From the NCBI GenBank assembly GCA_023396045.1, contig JAEWXD010000022.1, positions 1-31,815 of the forward strand: a stretch of 31,815 nucleotides of DNA. Reading direction: 5' to 3'. The notes under the pieces are model-generated. The model was not told the origin of the DNA. It ran no database searches and saw only the letters and a program-made list of their open reading frames with translations. Position numbers and translations under genes: made by a program. The stretch is from Bacillota bacterium (GTDB lineage Bacteria > Bacillota > Clostridia > Christensenellales > Aristaeellaceae). Numbering within the stretch: position 1 is the stretch's first letter; every line of letters begins with the position of its first letter. Positions 22,585-30,830 of this stretch are shown in pieces.

Positions 22585-24114
22585 TTACATTGCTCCTTTG
22601 TATTTAATAATATGGCCCATAATGATTTCTTGGCTGGCTTCGCCGGTAGGCATTTCTGCCAATATCTTGCCTTCATGCATTACATATACCCGATCGCTTA
22701 CCCCTAATATTTCAGGCAATTCAGAGGATATCATAATAATGCTCTTGCCTTGGGCCACCAGTTGATTCATAATTTCATAAATTTCATACTTTGCGCCAAC
22801 GTCTACACCACGTGTAGGTTCATCTAAAATAAGAATATCCGGCTGTGTAAATACCCACTTGGCAAGCAAAACTTTTTGTTGGTTGCCACCGGAAAGGTTT
22901 TCTACATTCACTTTTTCGTTGTTGGCTTTTACACGAAAGTTTTTTATAAACTCCAGGCTTAGCTTGGTTTCCAAGTCTTTATCATACACATAGTTACGGC
23001 TTACGCGAGAAGGCTTGGCAATGCTGATATTGCGTTTAATGCTTTGGCTTACAATTAAACCATTGCCTTTTCTATCCTCTGTAACATAGGCCATACCACC
23101 ATCTATAGCTTGGCTTACGGTGTTAAAATGCACCTCTTTGCCATCCTTATACATTTTACCGCTGATGTTGGTTCCATAGGCTTTGCCAAACAGGCTCATG
23201 GCAAGCTCGGTTCTACCTGCACCAATAAGGCCGGCAATGCCTATGATTTCGCCACGCTTTAAGGTAAAGCAGGCATTATCTACGATTTTTTTATCGTTAT
23301 ATTCAGGGTGGTATACTGTCCAATTTTCCACACGGAAGCATTCTTCGCCTATGCTTACATTGCGTTTAGGGTAACGGTTAGAAAGCTCCCTGCCCACCAT
23401 GGATTTGATAATTCTGTCTTCGGACATATCGTCTGTTTTATGGTCTAAGGTTTCTATGCTCTTACCATCACGAATAATGGTGGTTTTGTCTGCCACATAG
23501 GTGATTTCGTTTAATTTGTGTGAAATAATAATGGAGCTGATATTTTTTTCGTTTTTAAGAGATATAAGCAAATCCAATAAGGCCTTTGCATTTTTGTCGT
23601 TTAAAGAAGAAGTAGGTTCGTCTAATATGAGTAGCTTTACGTCTTTGCTAAGTGCTTTTGCAATTTCTACCAACTGCTGTTTGCCTACGCTGATGTCTTT
23701 AATTAAGGTGTCCGGGCTTTCCTCCAAGCCTACCAATGCCATGTAACGCATACATTCCTGCTTGGTTTCATCCCAGTTGATGATGTGCATATTAGCACGC
23801 TCATTGCCCAAAAACATATTTTCTGCAATAGAAAGTTCCGGCACTAAGGCCAACTCTTGATGAATAATAACAATACCCTTTTTTTCGCTGTCTTTGATAT
23901 TTTTAAACTTGCAGGTTTCCCCTTGGTAAACAATGTCGCCTTCATAGGTGCCAAAGGGGTGTATGCCACTTAAAACCTTCATTAAGGTAGATTTTCCTGC
24001 ACCGTTTTCCCCACAAATAGCATGTATGGAGTTTTCGGCAACGCAGATATTTACATTGTCTAAGGCACGCACACCGGGGAACACCTTGCTTATATTGCGC
24101 ATTTCTAATAACAT
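22585..24114 (-). CDS. mmsA: Multiple-monosaccharide ABC transporter ATPase (MmsA/GguA-like), two ABC domains
   Basis: 509 residues with two fused ATPase domains, the normal form for sugar importers of this class. Domain 1 has Walker A GENGAGKST, a variant signature ISVGKQQLVEIAKAL and Walker B LLILDEPTSSL. Domain 2 has a degenerate Walker A region GLIGAGRTEL, signature LSGGNQQKV and Walker B ILILDEPTRGVDVGAK. GAGRTE in place of a canonical P-loop is usual in this family. The start is preceded by AAGGGGG. It follows the binding-protein gene after a 56-bp gap with a strong hairpin and nearly abuts the permease gene. It supplies energy for sugar uptake. Confidence 0.93.
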   Translation of the reverse strand: MLLEMRNISKVFPGVRALDNVNICVAENSIHAICGENGAGKSTLMKVLSGIHPFGTYEGDIVYQGETCKFKNIKDSEKKGIVIIHQELALVPELSIAENMFLGNERANMHIINWDETKQECMRYMALVGLEESPDTLIKDISVGKQQLVEIAKALSKDVKLLILDEPTSSLNDKNAKALLDLLISLKNEKNISSIIISHKLNEITYVADKTTIIRDGKSIETLDHKTDDMSEDRIIKSMVGRELSNRYPKRNVSIGEECFRVENWTVYHPEYNDKKIVDNACFTLKRGEIIGIAGLIGAGRTELAMSLFGKAYGTNISGKMYKDGKEVHFNTVSQAIDGGMAYVTEDRKGNGLIVSQSIKRNISIAKPSRVSRNYVYDKDLETKLSLEFIKNFRVKANNEKVNVENLSGGNQQKVLLAKWVFTQPDILILDEPTRGVDVGAKYEIYEIMNQLVAQGKSIIMISSELPEILGVSDRVYVMHEGKILAEMPTGEASQEIIMGHIIKYKGAM

Positions 24115-24143
24115 AATTGCCCCCTTAGGCTTTTTTTAAAGAA

Positions 24144-24163
24144 GGGGGAACCGGTGTTCCCCC
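24144..24163 (-). promoter_or_regulatory. Intercistronic stem-loop after the sugar-binding-protein gene
   Basis: On the minus strand GGGGGAAC and GTTCCCCC form a perfect 8-bp stem around ACCG. Only a weak T-run (TTCTTT) follows, so partial termination or mRNA stabilisation is likely. It parallels the hairpin after the other binding-protein gene (8288-8315). Confidence 0.75.
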
Positions 24164-24170
24164 CAATATA

Positions 24171-25220
24171 CTATTTAGAAAGTTGTTCCTCTGTATAGTA
24201 ACCAGAATCAATTAACAATTCTTTTAAGTTGTCTTTATCTGCAAATACAGGTGCGCAAAGGTAGGTAGGAATTACACCGGTACCGTTGTCATAGGTTTCT
24301 TTATCGTTGATTTCAGGTTCTTTACCGGAAATAACAGCGGTAACCATTTCAACTACTTTGCTTGCCAATGTACGTGTATCTTTGAATACAGACATGCTTT
24401 GTGTGCCTGCCAACATGTTTTTAACAGATACGATATCACAGTCTTGACCGGTGATGATAGGGAATTGTTCGCCTGGTTCATAAATGCTGAGTAATGCGTT
24501 GGTTGCACCGTTTGCTGTAGAGTCGTTGCTGCAAAGAACTACATCAAGGTGTGTGTCGCCGGTGTAATGCGCAGAAATTAAGTTGTCCATTCTTTGTTGG
24601 GCTTTTTCTGTGCTCCAGGATGGTGTGGCGATGCTTTCAAATTCAATTTGGCCAGATGGAACTACCAATTTACCGGCATCAATATAAGGTTTCAAAACGT
24701 CAAATGCGCCTTGGAAGAAATAACGGGCATTATTGTCGTCCGGGCTGCCGCCTACGAATTCAATGTTAAAAGTTTTGTCTGTAGTGGCAAGCGCCAATTT
24801 GTCTTCTACATATTTACCTTGTATGGTACCAACCATATAGTTGTCAAATGTTGCATAGTAGCTAACAGCGTCAGATTGCATGATCAAACGGTCATAAGCA
24901 ATAACAGGAATGTTGGCAGCTTTGGCGTCTGCCAATACTGTACCGAGTGCGCCACCATCTATAGATGCAACTACAAGTGCGTCTACTTGGTTAGCAATCA
25001 TGTTTTCTAATTGAGATACTTGTTTTGCAACATCGTTGTCTGCATATTGCAAATCAACTGTGTAACCTGCTGCTTCCAATTGGGCCTTCATGTTGGCACC
25101 GTCTTGGTTCCAGCGTTGCAAGCTTTGGGTTGGCATTGCTACACCAATGTTGGCTGCCATGGCACTGCCAACAGAGAGGAGCATAAGTATGCTAAGCATA
25201 ATAGAAACTAATTTTTTCAT
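24171..25220 (-). CDS. chvE: ChvE-type sugar-binding protein of an ABC importer
   Basis: 349 residues. The signal peptide (MKKLVSIMLSILMLLSVGSA, cleavage near AMA-A) has no lipobox Cys. The mature protein begins NIGVAMPTQSLQRWNQDG and contains GYTVDLQYADNDVAKQVSQL, VIAYDRLI, YYATFDNYMVG, EFVGGSPDDNNARYFFQG, ITGQDCDIVSVKNML and SVFKDTRTLA. This matches ChvE, the multiple-sugar binding protein, segment by segment, more closely than XylF as far as I recall. It captures a monosaccharide (xylose is likely given xylAB) outside the membrane for the mmsA/mmsB transporter. It is the first gene of the operon, with AAGGAGG five bases before the ATG. Confidence 0.93.
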   Translation of the reverse strand: MKKLVSIMLSILMLLSVGSAMAANIGVAMPTQSLQRWNQDGANMKAQLEAAGYTVDLQYADNDVAKQVSQLENMIANQVDALVVASIDGGALGTVLADAKAANIPVIAYDRLIMQSDAVSYYATFDNYMVGTIQGKYVEDKLALATTDKTFNIEFVGGSPDDNNARYFFQGAFDVLKPYIDAGKLVVPSGQIEFESIATPSWSTEKAQQRMDNLISAHYTGDTHLDVVLCSNDSTANGATNALLSIYEPGEQFPIITGQDCDIVSVKNMLAGTQSMSVFKDTRTLASKVVEMVTAVISGKEPEINDKETYDNGTGVIPTYLCAPVFADKDNLKELLIDSGYYTEEQLSK

Positions 25221-25274
25221 TGTTTCCTCCTTATTTTTTTGGATAATTCTGTAAAATATTATCCTTTTTTTATA

Positions 25275-25303
25275 AATATAAATCTATATTTGCTGTTTGT
25301 CAA
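25275..25303 (-). promoter_or_regulatory. Promoter of the pentose uptake operon
   Basis: On the minus strand, perfect TTGACA (25298-25303) and TATATT (25275-25280) are 17 bp apart. The start would be near 25268, giving a leader of about 48 bases. Its -35 box touches the palindrome at 25302-25334. Confidence 0.8.
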
Positions 25304-25334
25304 TACTTTTTATAAAATATTTTATAAAAGTATT
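25302..25334. promoter_or_regulatory. 33-bp near-perfect palindrome at the pentose operon promoter
   Basis: The left arm AATACTTTTTATAAAAT and the right arm ATTTTATAAAAGTATT are complementary except for one extra T in the left arm. It lies immediately upstream of, and touches, the -35 box. It is the best candidate operator for the ROK regulator of the same operon. AT-rich palindromes also arise by chance, but 16 paired positions at a promoter edge are unlikely to. Confidence 0.62.
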
Positions 25335-25457
25335 TTTTTCAGAGAAAACACTTTTACTTACGCTATTTTTGTGTTGAAAAATGAAAAAATTTTTATCTTG
25401 GCAAAATAAAAATATACAAAATCTCTTAATGTGTATTTATTTTTAACTGTGTAAGCA

Positions 25458-25720
25458 GGCAATAGAAGCAAGAAAGGTTTGCAACTGTAGGGCTTTGTGT
25501 GATTGCGAAGGGGTGTATAAGCCCCTACAAGCGTGTAGCCCAGCTTTACAATCCCCCAGTCAAACGTAAGCGTTTGACAGCCCCCTTTACACAAGGCGGC
25601 CTTTTTGCTTAACGCTTTGAAGTTGGGCGAATGTTTAAAATAGCCGGTTTTCACTAAATATAGTTGTTACTTATTGTAAGTTATTATTTAAAATGCAACA
25701 CTTTACCTAATCCAAATCTC
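25458..25720 (+). repeat. Dispersed intergenic repeat, copy 5 (longest)
   Basis: The fullest copy: AGAAAGG, GGGCTTTGTGTGATTGCGAA, GGGGTGTATAAGCCCCTACA, AATCCCCCAGTCAAACG, a variant palindrome TCAAACGTAAGCGTTTGA, CAGCCCCCTTTACACAAGGC, TTTTTGCTTAACGC, TTTGAAGTTGGG, AATGTTTAAAATAGC, TTTTCACTAAATATAGTTGTT, and a tail with AAAATGCAACACTTTACC. It fills the 25335-25813 gap, where there is no gene. Confidence 0.87.
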
Positions 25721-25813
25721 TATTTCTTGAAATCCTCCCACGAATAGCAATAATAGAACCATTTCACACCCGGTATAACAAACCTGATTTTCATTCTCTT
25801 GTTTTTACAAACA

Positions 25814-25851
25814 AAAAAAGCCTTGTATATTTCTATAAATAAGGCTTTTTT
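25814..25851 (-). terminator. Terminator after recF
   Basis: AAAAAAGCCTT and AAGGCTTTTTT form an 11-bp stem around a 16-base AT-rich loop, with T-runs on both strands. It lies about 60 bp after the recF stop. Confidence 0.8.
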
Positions 25852-25908
25852 AATATTTAAAATTTTTATGCGTACAATGTTTTTATATTATTTTTTACAA
25901 ACTTTTGT

Positions 25909-27021
25909 TTATTCCTCTACCACATGCGCTACACCATTTTGGTTTTCTACATACAGGAATTGATCTACCTTCGCACCTTGTATATCACTCTTGTCGGTAC
26001 AGGTAATAATACTTTGTATGCCCTCTATATGTGCAAGTAGGGCTTCTCTACGGCGTACATCCAATTCAGAAAAAACATCATCCAGCAGCAATACGGGCAA
26101 ATCGCCCATTTCGGCACGTATGATTTTAATCATGGCCAATTTCACAGAAAGTACAGCCGTGCGCATTTGACCTTGGCTGGCGTATTCTTTCATCAAATGA
26201 TGGTTCAATCTAAAATCAATATCGTCTTTATGGGGACCAAAACCGGTGGTGGCTCTACGAATATCCGCACCACGGTTGTTTTTTAAGTTTCTCTCTAAGG
26301 CAAGGTAGGGGGTATCTTCATCTTTGAATTGACCTGCATAATTCAGGCTGAATTTTTCCTTGCTGTTAGGGCTTAAGTCTTTATAGATTTCGCTTGCCAC
26401 TTCATTCAGATATTGCAAAAACCATTGCCTTTGGCGCACCACTTCTGCGCCTTGTATGCACATTTGTTCTTCCCAAACATCCAGTTCCCTATCCACATTC
26501 ATGCCTATTTGCGCATTTTTAAGCAATATATTTCTATTTTTAAGTGCCTTGTGGTATTCAGTAAGCTCGTTTAAATAACGATAGCGCATTTGGCTGATTT
26601 GCATATCCAAAAAGCGTCTACGTTCCAAAGGGCTATCTTTAATGATTTCCAAATCCTCCGGGGCAAACAATACGCAGGTGCTGTGGCCAAACATTTCAGA
26701 AATACGTTCCGTTTTTTTTCCATATACATAGGCTTGTTTATGGGTTTTACCCACATGGCGCAGCTTTAGTTCCACATCATGCTTACCGGTTACACGTTCT
26801 GTTTTTACCTGTACGGAAGTATAAGGTTCACCTATGCGCATAAGGTCCTTGTCTTGTTTGGTTCTATGACTTCTTGCAAAACAAGAAAAATGGACAGCTT
26901 CCAAAATATTGGTTTTTCCGCTGCCATTTTTTCCTATGATTACGGTGGTGCCGGGGTTTGGCTTCCACTCTAAGCGTTCATAATTTCTAAAATGAAATAG
27001 TTTTAAATATTCAATGCGCAT
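25909..27021 (-). CDS. recF: DNA replication and repair ATPase RecF
   Basis: 370 residues, a normal length. It starts MRIEYLKLFHFRNYERLEW, the usual RecF opening, with Walker A GKNGSGKT at 30-37. FGHSTCVLFAPEDLEIIKDS, PLERRRFLDMQISQ, the ABC-type signature region ASQGQMRTAVLSVKLA and Walker B LPVLLLDDVFSELD follow. RecF helps load RecA on gapped DNA at stalled forks. Its ATG overlaps the dnaN stop by one base (TAATG), so the two are coupled. In most Bacillota recF is followed by gyrB; here a terminator, a repeat and the pentose operon follow. Confidence 0.97.
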   Translation of the reverse strand: MRIEYLKLFHFRNYERLEWKPNPGTTVIIGKNGSGKTNILEAVHFSCFARSHRTKQDKDLMRIGEPYTSVQVKTERVTGKHDVELKLRHVGKTHKQAYVYGKKTERISEMFGHSTCVLFAPEDLEIIKDSPLERRRFLDMQISQMRYRYLNELTEYHKALKNRNILLKNAQIGMNVDRELDVWEEQMCIQGAEVVRQRQWFLQYLNEVASEIYKDLSPNSKEKFSLNYAGQFKDEDTPYLALERNLKNNRGADIRRATTGFGPHKDDIDFRLNHHLMKEYASQGQMRTAVLSVKLAMIKIIRAEMGDLPVLLLDDVFSELDVRRREALLAHIEGIQSIITCTDKSDIQGAKVDQFLYVENQNGVAHVVEE

Positions 27022-28136
27022 TATTGGTTTAAGCGTACCGTCATCAATAAATAGGTTGCTGTTTCTTTATCTCTTGGTTTAATAATAACCGGTGATTCCG
27101 GAGTAATCATTAAAATTTCTATCCAAGTTTCATCAATATTTCTTGCAATATCACTTAGATATTTACCGTTAAAACCGATGGTGATAGGGTCGCCATCAAT
27201 TTCTACATCCAATTCTTCATATACATCGCCCACTTCACTTTTGCTGGTTAAAATAAGCTTGCCTTCACCTATACGCATGGTAATGATATTGGTATTGGCA
27301 GATTGGGCAATGAGGCCGGCTCTTTCTACAGCCGGTAAAAATTCTTCTTTTTTGGTTACTACACGTGTTTTCCATGTTTTAGGCAAAATATTTTCATAGT
27401 TAATATAACTGCCGCTGTAAAGCGTACTTACCACGGTGGTATTGCCTATCACAAACATAATATGGGTATTTTCTATGTGTAGGGTAATCAATTCTTCACT
27501 ATCTTCCAACATACTACTTACATCAGAAAGCACTTTGTGTGGAATAATGCAAGCCAAATGTTCTTTGCCTTGGGGTAAAATAAAGCTGTCTTCCCATTTT
27601 TGTAAAGAAAGCCGGAAACCATCTACCCCCACCAAACGAATTTCATTTTTATATAATTCTAAGTAGCCACCGTTCAGCGCTTCCTTAACTTCGCCTTGGG
27701 CGATAGAGAAAAGCACATGGCTTATCATATTTTTTAAAATTTTTTGTGAAATGTGTATACCATCGTTTTGAAATGGCGTACTCATGGCAGGGAAGGTATT
27801 GTCGCTCATACCGGCAATGGTACTGCGGCTGCCATTGCTTTGGATTTTTAAGCTGCGGTTTTCATCCATAATAATTTGAATTTTCCCCGGTGCGGCATGG
27901 CGAATAATTTCGCTAAACAAACGGGAGTTTAATACCACTCTGCCACCTTGCTGTACATCTGCTTCTACTTCACTGCGGATATAGAGGGAACCGTCTGTAC
28001 AAGTGAGTTTAATTTTTCCTTCTTCTGCAATAAGATGTATACCTTCCATAATGCTCATGCTCGGCCTTGCAGAAAGTGCCATTTTTGCATTTTGTATTGC
28101 GCTTTGCAATGCGTTCTTTTCACAACTGAATTTCAT
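27021..28136 (-). CDS. dnaN: DNA polymerase III beta subunit (sliding clamp)
   Basis: 371 residues in three similar domains, as expected for the ring-forming clamp. MKFSCEKNALQSAIQNAKMA with MEGIHLIAEEGKIKLTCTD is the N-terminal domain. RVVLNSRLFSEIIRHAAPGK and STIAGMSDNTFPAM follow, then GGYLELYKNEIRLVGVDGFRLS, and DPITIGFNGKYLSDIARN with SPVIIKPRDKETATYLLMTV at the end (the hydrophobic C-terminal pocket that binds partner peptides). AAAGGGG precedes the ATG. It is the first gene of a minus-strand dnaN-recF unit and starts next to an origin-like region. The usual upstream dnaA gene is absent: the next gene is a divergent comM. Confidence 0.97.
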   Translation of the reverse strand: MKFSCEKNALQSAIQNAKMALSARPSMSIMEGIHLIAEEGKIKLTCTDGSLYIRSEVEADVQQGGRVVLNSRLFSEIIRHAAPGKIQIIMDENRSLKIQSNGSRSTIAGMSDNTFPAMSTPFQNDGIHISQKILKNMISHVLFSIAQGEVKEALNGGYLELYKNEIRLVGVDGFRLSLQKWEDSFILPQGKEHLACIIPHKVLSDVSSMLEDSEELITLHIENTHIMFVIGNTTVVSTLYSGSYINYENILPKTWKTRVVTKKEEFLPAVERAGLIAQSANTNIITMRIGEGKLILTSKSEVGDVYEELDVEIDGDPITIGFNGKYLSDIARNIDETWIEILMITPESPVIIKPRDKETATYLLMTVRLNQ

Positions 28137-28156
28137 ATTTGCCCCTTTGTAATAAT

Positions 28157-28640
28157 TTACTTGCCCAAAAGCAAGAAGGATTGTAGCTGTATTATATATA
28201 TAAATATAGTATTAGTAGTAGTATAGCCGTTTTTCTGTGGAAAAGCCAGCTTAAGTACTTTATTACAAGGCTTTGCCTTGTGGAAAACCATGTGGTAAAA
28301 CGGTGGATATACTGTGGAGAAATTGTGGAATTTTAACATTTTTAATAAAAGTAGCTTTTGTTTTGGCTGTTGTAATTGTAACAGCAATTATTGCATGTTT
28401 TTTAATATTGTGCGCTAAGAATTTTGTAACAAGCCGGTATATACCGATTTACTTGTTACATTTTTTGTAATAAGTAAAAACAGATTTTTGAAAATTGTTC
28501 CATGCTTATTTTTAATTTACAAAATGTAAAAGTATATTTTTTACTATCCACTGTTTCCACAATACTGTGGATAGTTTTTTCACCCATAGAAAACTATGAT
28601 TTTGGCTTGGATTGTAACAATTTACCACAATTCATACACA
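28157..28640. other. Candidate oriC: DnaA-box cluster with DnaA-trio-like element
   Basis: Core at 28207-28332. The plus strand reads TAGTATTAGTAGTAG (28207-28221), then GCCG (28226-28229), then TGTGGAAAA (28236). TGTGGAAAA (28279), TGTGGTAAA (28291), GGTGGATAT (28302), TGTGGAGAA (28313) and TGTGGAATT (28324) follow, all in one orientation and one or two changes from TGTGGATAA. The order box, short GC patch, repeated trinucleotides and very AT-rich DNA (28190-28210) is that of the basal unwinding region described for Bacillus subtilis. A second group lies at 28543-28575 (ACTATCCAC with GTGGATAGT, inverted) and 28632 (TCATACACA). Position beside dnaN supports it. No box is a perfect consensus match. 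Confidence 0.62.
28425..28460. repeat. Nested palindrome in the origin region
   Basis: Outer arms TGTAACAAG (28425-28433) and CTTGTTACA (28452-28460) are perfect. Between them lies the 12-bp palindrome CGGTATATACCG (28435-28446). The motif TGTAACA or its complement also occurs at 28377, 28613 and 28795, so five times within about 430 bp. Possibly a site for an origin-binding protein. Confidence 0.6.
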
Positions 28641-29018
28641 ATGTACTGCATTTTATTATACTGTATTTGTAAGGGAATTGCAAAGCATAGCCTCTTGTTT
28701 TTTACTTTGTTTTTTGCTTAAGCTAAGAAGCAAACTATATAAAATTAAATTTGATTTTTTTGTGTAAAGTACCTAAAAACCGCGTATTTTTATTTGTTAC
28801 AAAAATGATATAATTAAGTATTAAATACAATAAAAAATAGAATGATACCAAATAGTACAAGTGAGGATTGCTTTGTATTTTATGGCAACGGAATAGCTCT
28901 TTTATAGGGGTATATTCCTACTTATTTATTATATAGGTATTATATCTATAGTTCAAGAAATTTTGCAGTGCAAAAACGGGTAGTTAATTATATAGAATAG
29001 GTTTAATAATGAAGATTC
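28641..29018. other. AT-rich stretch between the origin-like region and the comM promoter
   Basis: No gene, terminator or recognisable RNA is visible. It holds one TTGTTACAA motif (28794-28802) and long A/T tracts. It may belong to the origin's easily melted DNA. Confidence 0.4.
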
Positions 29019-29047
29019 TTGCTTAAAAATAAAGAAATCCCTATACT
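29019..29047 (+). promoter_or_regulatory. Candidate promoter of comM/yifB
   Basis: TTGCTT (29019-29024) and TATACT (29042-29047) are 17 bp apart, with a leader of about 45 bases to the ATG at 29100. Confidence 0.6.
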
Positions 29048-29099
29048 ATATTTATAAATTAAAAAATAACGGCGTTTTTGTGCTGTAAAAAGGGGAACT

Positions 29100-30632
29100 A
29101 TGGTCAGCAAAGTAAATACCTGTACACTTTCCGGTGTAGATGGATTATTGATAGAAGTAGAAAGCTTTATTGCACGCGGATTGCCTGCCTTTGATATTGT
29201 AGGCTTGCCTTCTGTTGCCGTAAAAGAAAGTAAGGATAGGGTGCGTGCGGCACTGCTTACGGGTGGCTTTCGTATGCCGCCGGCAAGAATCACCGTTAAT
29301 TTAAGCCCGGCTGATGTAAAAAAAGAAGGCAGTGGCTTTGACTTGCCTATTGCCATTGCCCTTTTGCAAGAAAGTGGGCAAATGCATTGTAAGAGCTTAC
29401 ACAGCACCCTGCTTTTAGGGGAACTTTCTTTAAGTGGGGAGATTTTGCCTATTCACGGCTGTTTGCCCATGGTGATTTGTGCCTTACAAAAAGGCATTTG
29501 TGAAATGATCGTGCCTTATGGCAATGCCAATGAACTCAACTGTTTGCAAGGGGCAAAGGTATACCCTGCTAAAAATTTACGGGAAGTGGTAGGGCATTTG
29601 CAAGGTACAGAGCGGATTGCAGAATTGCAACAAAAAAATTATGAGGAACTGCTCGCCCAAAGCCCCATACAAAATGATTTAAAATATGTGCGGGGGCAAT
29701 ATATGGCACGTGCTGCCTTAGAGCTTGCCGCTGCCGGCGGCCATAATCTACTTATGGTGGGGGTGCCGGGCAGTGGTAAAACCATGCTGGCACGCTGTTT
29801 GCCGTCTATATTACCGAGTATGAGCTATCAAGAAGCTTTAGAAACAACTAAAATTCATTCTTCTGCCGGAGAATTGACGGCAGGGAGCGGTTTGCTTTGT
29901 GAGCGCCCCTTTCGTGCACCTCACCATAGTGCCAGCCAAGCTGCCATTATTGGTGGTGGAAGGCTTGCCAAGCCCGGAGAAATATCTTTGGCACACAATG
30001 GTGTATTGTTTTTGGATGAATTTCCGGAATATGACAGAAAAATCATCGAAGCTTTGCGTCAACCTTTGGAAGACGGCATTGTAAGCATTGCGCGTGTAGG
30101 TGCAAGGGAACAATACCCTGCCAATATTATGCTCATTGCCAGTATGAACCCCTGCCCTTGTGGCAACTATGGCAGTAAAACCAAGGAATGTACTTGCAGT
30201 AAACAAGCTATACAAAATTATCTTGCGCGTATTTCAGGCCCTATGTTAGATAGAATGGATATTCAGGTAGAGATGGATACCGTAAGCATAGGTGAAATAG
30301 AAAGCAGCACCAAAGCTGAAAGCAGTGCCGAGGTGCGTATAAGGGTAATGCGTGCAAGGCTAATACAGCAAAAGCGTTATGCCAATTTACCCATACATTG
30401 CAATGCACAGTTGACAGCGCAAACAATGGAAGAATTTTGCCCCCTTACAGCGCCTTGCAAAAAGCTATTGGCAGGTGCAGTGGAACGCTACGGCATGAGC
30501 CTGCGCAGCTATGGCAGAGTGCGCAAGCTGGCTCGTACCCTTGCCGATTTGCAGGAAAGTGAGAATATTTTGCCCGAGCATATCATCAAGGCTTTGCAGT
30601 TTAGAAATTTAGAGAGCAAGTTTTGGGGGTAG
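29100..30632 (+). CDS. comM: YifB/ComM family Mg-chelatase-like AAA+ ATPase
   Basis: 510 residues, the standard length. The N-terminal ChlI-like domain reads VEVESFIARGLPAFDIVGLP-type (here IEVESFIARGLPAFDIVGL), then VKESKDRVRAAL and ITVNLSPADVKKEGSGFDLP. The AAA+ core has Walker A GVPGSGKTM, Walker B GVLFLDEFPEY and NPCPCGNYGSKTKECTCS, a cysteine-rich loop seen across the family. The C-terminal helical domain ends IIKALQFRNLE. ComM is a hexameric helicase that promotes branch migration during natural transformation; in species not known to be competent its role is unclear. GGGG lies four bases before the ATG. The gene is transcribed away from the origin-like region. Confidence 0.95.
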   Translation: MVSKVNTCTLSGVDGLLIEVESFIARGLPAFDIVGLPSVAVKESKDRVRAALLTGGFRMPPARITVNLSPADVKKEGSGFDLPIAIALLQESGQMHCKSLHSTLLLGELSLSGEILPIHGCLPMVICALQKGICEMIVPYGNANELNCLQGAKVYPAKNLREVVGHLQGTERIAELQQKNYEELLAQSPIQNDLKYVRGQYMARAALELAAAGGHNLLMVGVPGSGKTMLARCLPSILPSMSYQEALETTKIHSSAGELTAGSGLLCERPFRAPHHSASQAAIIGGGRLAKPGEISLAHNGVLFLDEFPEYDRKIIEALRQPLEDGIVSIARVGAREQYPANIMLIASMNPCPCGNYGSKTKECTCSKQAIQNYLARISGPMLDRMDIQVEMDTVSIGEIESSTKAESSAEVRIRVMRARLIQQKRYANLPIHCNAQLTAQTMEEFCPLTAPCKKLLAGAVERYGMSLRSYGRVRKLARTLADLQESENILPEHIIKALQFRNLESKFWG

Positions 30633-30830
30633 AGTGTGAACTGTTCAATTTTGTGGGATAGATGAGGTATAAGATTACATTATATTTTTAGATAACAATA
30701 TAATGATGAATAGATTTGTTTACGAATACATAAACCTATTTGTTGTTGCACTTTTCTATTTAAAATAAATTGTATATAAAAAGATAAAAAAATAATATGA
30801 ACTGCAAATAGGCAATGATTTGTTTTATAA
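30633..30830. other. AT-rich gap after comM
   Basis: No supportable gene. No convincing terminator follows comM; a weak AATAG/CTATT inverted repeat near 30705-30740 is the only structure seen. Confidence 0.4.

Noticed and set aside
25358..25654. A 98-codon minus-strand frame over the repeat at 25458
   Set aside because: It is the translation of the dispersed repeat; the same peptide pieces would arise from other copies, there is no ribosome binding site, and the copies do not keep the frame.
27362..27367. CACGTG core inside dnaN (also near 22809 and 29707) as a parS site
   Set aside because: The flanks do not match TGTTn...nAACA; only the 31729 site fits.
28157..29099. The long intergenic region as a structured RNA gene (tmRNA, RNase P RNA, SRP RNA)
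   Set aside because: I found none of the conserved cores or GC-rich helices of those RNAs; the region is mostly A/T tracts and DnaA-type motifs.
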